Made by a program: the position numbers and the translations under genes
Shown here: piece after piece, positions 6,821-10,700 of the stretch
Layout of the letters: every line of letters begins with the position of its first letter
Position numbering within the stretch: the stretch's first letter is position 1
Assembly (NCBI GenBank): GCA_030605745.1
Contig: JAUWHT010000057.1
Location: 1 to 10,700, forward strand
Length of the DNA stretch: 10,700 nucleotides
Direction: 5' to 3'
DNA from: Pirellulales bacterium
GTDB lineage: Bacteria; Planctomycetota; Planctomycetia; Pirellulales; Thermoguttaceae
Notes under the pieces: generated by a model
Told to the model about the DNA's origin: nothing
Database searches by the model: none
The model's input: the letters and a program-made list of their open reading frames with translations, nothing else

Positions 6821-9800
6821 TTAATCAAAAATCAAATACCCAAACCCCTCCGGCATTACCTTGGTTGCGGCTGGGGGCGTCCAGCTTTGGAAGCCGACGC
6901 CGGGGACGGTCCGCTGGATGCCGACCGCCCAGACGGTGTGCGAAGCGGGGTAGCGGCCGGTGAGTTGGTCCAGTGGGATGGCTGCTTCGGCGGTCCAGGT
7001 GTCGTCGGTCACTTCGGCGGCGACGAACCAGGTGGGATTCCAGCTTCGATCGCCCCAGCAGCCGTCGCTCGTCCAGCCGCGATGGTCGATCGAGAGCCGA
7101 TAGTACGTGGCGAAGTCGCGATCGATGTCCAGAAACAGATCAACACGGTCGTGGGCCGAAAGATCACCGTCGCGCGGTCGGGGGCCATCGGTCGCCTTGT
7201 ACTTTGCACCGGGTGCCCGGCGGCAGTTGATCGCTAGGTAGAGGAACTCGGCGTCGTAGGCCAGCATGACCACGCCGGGCCACTGGGCGTCGTCGTACCG
7301 TGCGCTTTTCAGCTCGGCCGGTTTACCCTGCTGCCAAACGGCGTCGTCAAATCGCCCGTTCAGGCGGGGTTTGGATCGGGCTGCTGCGCAGTGCAGCACC
7401 GGCTTCGGCGGCTGGCCTTTCGGCTCGGCCAGCCACCTTTCGCCCTGGGCACAGGCCCGCCACGGGTCGTGGGTGGCGCTGCGGCTTTTGGACAGGTAGA
7501 ACCGCTCGGCCTGTCGCGGGAAACCCTGCTTGCGATGGGCCACGGCCAAGGGGAACCTCAGCGCCGGATCGGCGAACAGCTCGGGCCGGGTCTGCTCGAT
7601 CTGCCGGCCGAGCTGCGCCGCCCGACCTGGGCGGTCCTCTTGCTGCGAGCTGTCGATCGACAGTGCCGAGGCCTGGCGGACGGCGTACCGTTGCGCGCCA
7701 TCAGTGCGCCATGCCGGCTCGCCGCCGGCGTAGTATTGGACCAGCCAAAGCAGCGCCGGCCGGCTGAGCGGATGGTCGGCGTAGCGGTCGCAAAGCAGCT
7801 CGAACGTCTCGGCCGCCAGCGGCCAGCGGCCCGAGTGATAATACTGCTGTGCAAGCTGGTAGAGGATCCGGCCCGCGCTGCGGGGGTCCAAGCCCCGGGT
7901 GAGTTCGCTGGTCTGTGCCAGTAGTTGCGAGCCGTGCTGCGGGTCCTTTTCTGATTGTTCGAGGATGGCCTGCATGTTGCGTCGCCGCTGGGCCATGCGC
8001 CGCAGCAGGTCGAGACCCTCGGCCGGCGGTTCGATCAACTCGCGTCGTGCATCCCCGCCCGGGGAAAGCACAATGCCGCTGAAGAAATCGCGTCGGCCTT
8101 GCTCTTGCGGCAGGTGATTGACAAGCAATCGGAAGCCGAGTGTCTGCGGCGCGACGCCGAAGCGGTCTTCCAACAGGCCCCGCGGCGCAGCGGCCACCTC
8201 GGCCAGCGAGCGGCCCAGCCGGGCTGCCAGCTTGGCGGTCGTCAGGTCGGTCGAACCGCGAGCCCCACGCGGCAACGAGGCGTAGACCTTCTTCACCTTC
8301 CACGGCCGAAGTCCGGCGTGGGTAATCTGCTGGGCGAAGCAGGTCGGATCGGCCGCCCGCTCGACCGCCCGCAGCACCATTTGATTGACCAGGTGGCCAA
8401 GCGGGTCGTCGCCCTGCGGGCTGGCATCGTGGGTAACGATCACCTCGGGCCGCCAGAGGCGGACCTGCCGGGCGATGTGCGCTTCCAAATGCTGTAAGCC
8501 CCGGGCGTCGTTCGCCCGGTCCCAACCGTCGATGATCTGCCTGGCCCCAAGGCCCAGGCCGGCCTGTCGCAAGGGGAACCGCCAGGTGGCGTGTGCATCG
8601 CTGGCGCCGACGGCGACCAGTGCCTCGTGCAGCCGGTCGGCCGGGTGGACCTGGCCGCGTGGCCGGGGATCGAGGTCGCGGCGGCCCAGCACTTCGACCA
8701 CGCCCAAGTACCCATCGTTGCCCGAGAGTCGGGCGAACAGCTCCAGCGGCACGTCGCGTCCGGTGGCGAAGATGCCCAACAGAGCGGCCCGGGCGCCGCC
8801 GGCCCGCCGGCGCCGCCAACTCTGCCCGCCGTCGTCGGTGGCCAGGATCGTTCCCAACGCCCCGACGGCCCAGCCGTGCCGGTCGTCGATAAACGCCAGT
8901 GCGTGGATGGGTAACTGCGTGCCGGTGGCAAAGGCGGTCCACGTTCGGCCGGCGTCAGCCGTATGGAACACCCGGCTGCCCGGCACACCGGCGATCCAGG
9001 CTTTCGGCCCGCGGACGGCCAGGGCCATGAAGTCGAAGTGGCCGGCCATTCCTTCGGGCAGTTCGCCGGGCGTGGTCTGCCAGCTTGCGCCCAGATCGCC
9101 GGTCAAAAGCACCAGGCCCCCGTCGCCGACCAGCCAGCCGTGTACCGGTCCGACGAGTTTCATTCTTGTCAGATTTCGCAGTCCGAAGCTGCCCATGCGT
9201 GCCGGCCGGATGCCGCCCCGCTGGACCATGGCCACCGTGCCGCTGCGGCCGGCCAGGTTCCCGGTGTGTGGATCGAGGAAATCGCCGGAAAGCCAATGCG
9301 ACAGCGACATATTCTCGCCGGAAAGCGGCGTCCAACTCCGACCGCCCGTCTCGGTGACAAACACGCCCGAGGGAAACATCGCCGACCGGCAGCCGATCGC
9401 CCAGCCGTGACTGCGATCGAAGAACCGGACCTGTTTCAAGGCCGGCAGGAGGAGTTTCGGATTATGGTGCCAATGGCGACCGCCGTCGCGAGTGGTCAGC
9501 AACACGCCGGAACTGGTGTGGGTATAGGGATGCGAGAATCCACCGGCCGCCCAACCCGTCCGCCGATCGATGAACCAGACCGACGCCAATGGGCACGTTA
9601 CGCCGGAACGTTGAAGCCGCCAGCGCTTGCCCCCGTCGTCGGAATGCCAAATGGTCCCACGATCGCCGACGGCCCAGCCGTGCTCCGGGTCGACGAAGCA
9701 GACGTCCGCCAGCCGGGCGTCGCTGCGAAACGCCTCGCAGGCCATCGGATCACAGCCCGGAAGGTCGTTCCTTGCTGCCGCAACATCGGGCGGTGCCTGC

Positions 9801-9838
9801 GCGATCAGCAACAATGCCAGCACCACGGGGCCGGTCAT
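6821..9838 (-). CDS. Secreted fusion protein: YCF48-like propeller, degenerate PIG-L-like domain, helical region, CBM9-like domain
   Basis: This 1005-residue protein starts at ATG 9838 with GGGAGG 8 nt upstream. It has a short hydrophobic N-terminus (MTGPVVLALLLIAQAPPDVA), probably a signal peptide. Residues about 45-345 form a YCF48/BNR-like beta-propeller with at least six recognisable blades, for example HGWAVGDRGTIWHSDDGG (53-70) and HGWAVGALGTILATDDGG (321-338). Residues about 353-525 resemble the PIG-L/LmbE de-N-acetylase fold (RLWRPEVIVTHD, then a conserved-looking GLRPWKVKKVYA), but the zinc motifs are degraded: the usual AHPDDE is ATGRDV (358-363) and the usual GHPDH is GHLVN (481-485). 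Residues about 610-790 are helical and TPR-like (QYYHSGRWPLAAETFELLC). Residues about 813-1005 match CBM9/DOMON-type domains (PRLNGRFDDAVW, DRVDLFLDID, TWTAEAAIPLDQL, YLIFD at the end). Such CBM9-like modules often bind sugars. The role as a whole is unknown; a sensing or scaffolding envelope protein is possible. Confidence 0.8.
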   Translation of the reverse strand: MTGPVVLALLLIAQAPPDVAAARNDLPGCDPMACEAFRSDARLADVCFVDPEHGWAVGDRGTIWHSDDGGKRWRLQRSGVTCPLASVWFIDRRTGWAAGGFSHPYTHTSSGVLLTTRDGGRHWHHNPKLLLPALKQVRFFDRSHGWAIGCRSAMFPSGVFVTETGGRSWTPLSGENMSLSHWLSGDFLDPHTGNLAGRSGTVAMVQRGGIRPARMGSFGLRNLTRMKLVGPVHGWLVGDGGLVLLTGDLGASWQTTPGELPEGMAGHFDFMALAVRGPKAWIAGVPGSRVFHTADAGRTWTAFATGTQLPIHALAFIDDRHGWAVGALGTILATDDGGQSWRRRRAGGARAALLGIFATGRDVPLELFARLSGNDGYLGVVEVLGRRDLDPRPRGQVHPADRLHEALVAVGASDAHATWRFPLRQAGLGLGARQIIDGWDRANDARGLQHLEAHIARQVRLWRPEVIVTHDASPQGDDPLGHLVNQMVLRAVERAADPTCFAQQITHAGLRPWKVKKVYASLPRGARGSTDLTTAKLAARLGRSLAEVAAAPRGLLEDRFGVAPQTLGFRLLVNHLPQEQGRRDFFSGIVLSPGGDARRELIEPPAEGLDLLRRMAQRRRNMQAILEQSEKDPQHGSQLLAQTSELTRGLDPRSAGRILYQLAQQYYHSGRWPLAAETFELLCDRYADHPLSRPALLWLVQYYAGGEPAWRTDGAQRYAVRQASALSIDSSQQEDRPGRAAQLGRQIEQTRPELFADPALRFPLAVAHRKQGFPRQAERFYLSKSRSATHDPWRACAQGERWLAEPKGQPPKPVLHCAAARSKPRLNGRFDDAVWQQGKPAELKSARYDDAQWPGVVMLAYDAEFLYLAINCRRAPGAKYKATDGPRPRDGDLSAHDRVDLFLDIDRDFATYYRLSIDHRGWTSDGCWGDRSWNPTWFVAAEVTDDTWTAEAAIPLDQLTGRYPASHTVWAVGIQRTVPGVGFQSWTPPAATKVMPEGFGYLIFD

Positions 9839-9846
9839 GGCTCATG

Positions 9847-9852
9847 CCTCCC
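9847..9852 (-). promoter_or_regulatory. Ribosome binding site of the fusion-protein gene
   Basis: The minus strand reads GGGAGG, 8 nt before ATG 9838-9836. A second ATG at 9845 is out of frame and too close to the site to be used. Confidence 0.7.
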
Positions 9853-9886
9853 AAGTGGGGAGCGGGTGTCCGTTCCAAGCTCGCCG

Positions 9887-9914
9887 ATTGTAGCGGAAAC
9901 CGACCGATACCCAA
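9887..9914 (-). promoter_or_regulatory. Candidate promoter of the three-gene cluster
   Basis: On the minus strand TTGGGT (9914-9909, 3 of 6 to the -35 consensus) is followed by a 16-bp spacer and TACAAT (9892-9887, 5 of 6 to the -10 consensus). The start would be near 9880, about 42 nt before the fusion gene's ATG. The -35 box is weak, so an activator may be needed or the site may be wrong. Confidence 0.4.
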
Positions 9915-9925
9915 AGCCGAGAAGA

Positions 9926-9940
9926 TGGGACTTCGTCCCA
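9926..9940. repeat. Perfect hairpin upstream of the cluster promoter
   Basis: TGGGAC and GTCCCA pair perfectly around a 3-nt loop (TTC). It lies 12 bp upstream of the candidate -35 box, and an imperfect inverted repeat adjoins it (CAGCCACGGATG at 9939-9950 against CATCCACGGCTG at 9964-9975). The pair could be an operator, a terminator without a U-tract that insulates the cluster from the transposase side, or part of an interspersed repeat. Confidence 0.35.
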
Positions 9941-10153
9941 GCCACGGATGACGCTCCCCTTGCATCCACGGCTGTCGGGCGGTAGAGTATTGGATTGATA
10001 AGTTGAATTGATGCGAGTGCGTCAAGTTACTGCTTCCTACCAAATTGCAACATTGAGCCTTTGGGCTCTTGAACGTGTGAAGCGGTGCTTGAGTCGCGCT
10101 CCCGCATGCAGCGATTTTTCTGGGCTTGTTGATTTGACCTCCGGCGGCGACGG

Positions 10154-10547
10154 TCACCGGAATCGGAAGTCCAGCTTGAAGCCATATAACCACGGGATGT
10201 GCGGATCGATGTGCTCCTTTTCCAGGCGGTCGGGAAGACCTTCGTAATACTCGCGGAGCAAGGGGACGTTGGGAGCGTTGTAGTACGTGACCACGATCGT
10301 ATCGTCGCGGACTCGGATGTCGCCTTCCAAGCCTGCCAAGAGCGACTTGGAAAGATGACCGGCGTCCCAATTGGAGTAAGGTTCGCCCAGTCGGCGGCGC
10401 AACTGATATGGCACGCAGTTGTTTTCGCAGCGGGCGATGGTTCTTCATGGGCACCAAGAGGTCGAAGGGCGTGTGAAGTTGGACGTGATCGAATAACTCG
10501 GCCGAAAGATGTTCGAGATCGGCCACTACGAGTATTTCACCTACTGA
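10154..10547 (-). pseudogene. Broken DDE transposase (internal region plus C-terminus)
   Basis: Two minus-strand frames carry transposase-like sequence. Upstream (10547 to about 10407) the frame reads ILVVADLEHLSAELFDHVQL and then FDLLVPMKNHRPLRKQLRAI, typical of the DDE-domain core around its second Asp. Near 10407-10414 the reading frame changes and continues PYQLRRRLGEPYSNWDAGHL, GLEGDIRVRDDTIVVTYYN and HIPWLYGFKLDFRFR, to a TGA at 10154-10156. This second part looks like the C-terminal tail of the same transposase type. The domains that should separate the two appear to be missing, which fits a frame-changing internal deletion. The N-terminus is also absent: the upstream frame runs into an unrelated G/C-rich repeat. 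The gene cannot make an active transposase. No terminal inverted repeats of an IS were found. Confidence 0.65.
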
Positions 10548-10593
10548 TCTCCCATCCACTCTGAGAACGTGTTTTGAAATTACCGATGCGAGT

Positions 10594-10695
10594 CCCCTCC
10601 CCCTCCGGGAGAGGGTTAGGGTGAGGGTTATTCGGCAAGAAACCCCCGCTATTTGCGGTGTGATCCATGCCGCCCTCACCCTCTGCCCCTCTCCC
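10594..10695. repeat. G/C-rich inverted interspersed repeat
   Basis: GGGAGAGGGTTAGGGTGAGGG (arm at 10607-10627) is mirrored imperfectly by an arm at 10673-10695 that starts CCCTCACCCTCTGCCC and ends CTCTCCC, about 45 bp apart. The left arm also has a local stem, CCCTC (10601-10605) with GAGGG (10611-10615). Repeats of this CCCTCACCC...CTCTCCC type are scattered in many bacterial genomes and are often mis-called as coding (LTLTLSRRGRG in one frame). It probably continues past the right edge. Confidence 0.65.
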
Positions 10696-10700
10696 AAAGG

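Larger units (their letters stand above)
9839..10153. other. Intergenic region upstream of the three-gene cluster
   Basis: This 315-bp stretch lies between the start of the fusion gene and the end of the transposase remnant. No convincing gene is present. It holds a candidate promoter for the cluster (9887-9914), a perfect hairpin at 9926-9940, an imperfect 12-bp inverted repeat at about 9939-9975, and a short hairpin at 10055-10068 (GAGCC, loop TTTG, GGCTC). A second, weaker promoter-like pair on the minus strand is TTGACG (10025-10020) and TATCAA (10000-9995), with an unfavourable 19-bp spacer. Confidence 0.4.

Noticed and set aside
7701..8942. 413-codon minus-strand frame inside the fusion-protein gene
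   Set aside because: It is a same-strand shadow in another frame, very rich in Arg, Pro and Gly, and overlaps the well-supported coding frame.
10055..10068. GAGCC/GGCTC hairpin as a transposase terminator
   Set aside because: The stem is short, no U-tract follows, and the gene it would serve is dead.
9750..10697. 315-codon minus-strand frame across the right edge
   Set aside because: It joins a translated interspersed repeat, a transposase fragment, out-of-frame sequence and the start of the fusion gene. Only the transposase part is meaningful, and it is reported as a pseudogene.
1..10700. CRISPR array, tRNA, rRNA, defence system or riboswitch
   Set aside because: No regularly spaced direct repeats, no cloverleaf or conserved RNA cores and no defence-type protein domains were recognised.

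Overview
The window most resembles a member of the Planctomycetota (Pirellula-type). The grounds are a Tat-signal sugar-isomerase-like protein, a DUF1573 protein with three Ig-like repeats, a YCF48-like propeller fused to a CBM9-type module, and very large secreted carbohydrate-active proteins, with many GC-rich bystander ORFs on the opposite strand. The assignment rests on protein character only; no rRNA or tRNA gene was seen.

Layout. The left edge (3-128, +) holds what looks like the last 41 codons of a gene that starts outside the window. A good sigma70-type promoter (196-224) then precedes a Tat-exported L-fucose/L-arabinose-isomerase-like protein (296-1744, +). It ends 24 bp from the stop codon of a convergent set of three minus-strand genes. 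In transcription order these are: a 1005-residue fusion protein (9838-6821: YCF48-like propeller, degenerate PIG-L-like domain, helical/TPR-like region, CBM9-like domain); a three-repeat DUF1573 protein (6787-5786); and a 1303-residue secreted protein with a glycoside-hydrolase-like barrel (5680-1769). The first two are 33 bp apart and probably co-transcribed. The third has its own near-consensus promoter in the 105-bp gap before it. The right edge is genomic debris: a broken DDE transposase (about 10547-10154, -) and G/C-rich inverted repeats (10594-10695).

How the genes may work together (inference). All four complete genes carry an export signal, and three have sugar-related folds: a glycan-cleaving-type barrel, a CBM9-like domain and a sugar isomerase fold. 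The isomerase-like gene and the hydrolase-like gene have closely similar promoters (TTGACA, 17-bp spacer, TAGACT or TAGAAT), so they may be expressed under the same conditions. A periplasmic or surface module for handling an unusual glycan is a reasonable hypothesis, but the substrate cannot be read from sequence. The most unusual item is the fusion protein, whose PIG-L-like part appears to have lost its zinc-binding motifs. I see no defence system, CRISPR array, prophage or intact mobile element.
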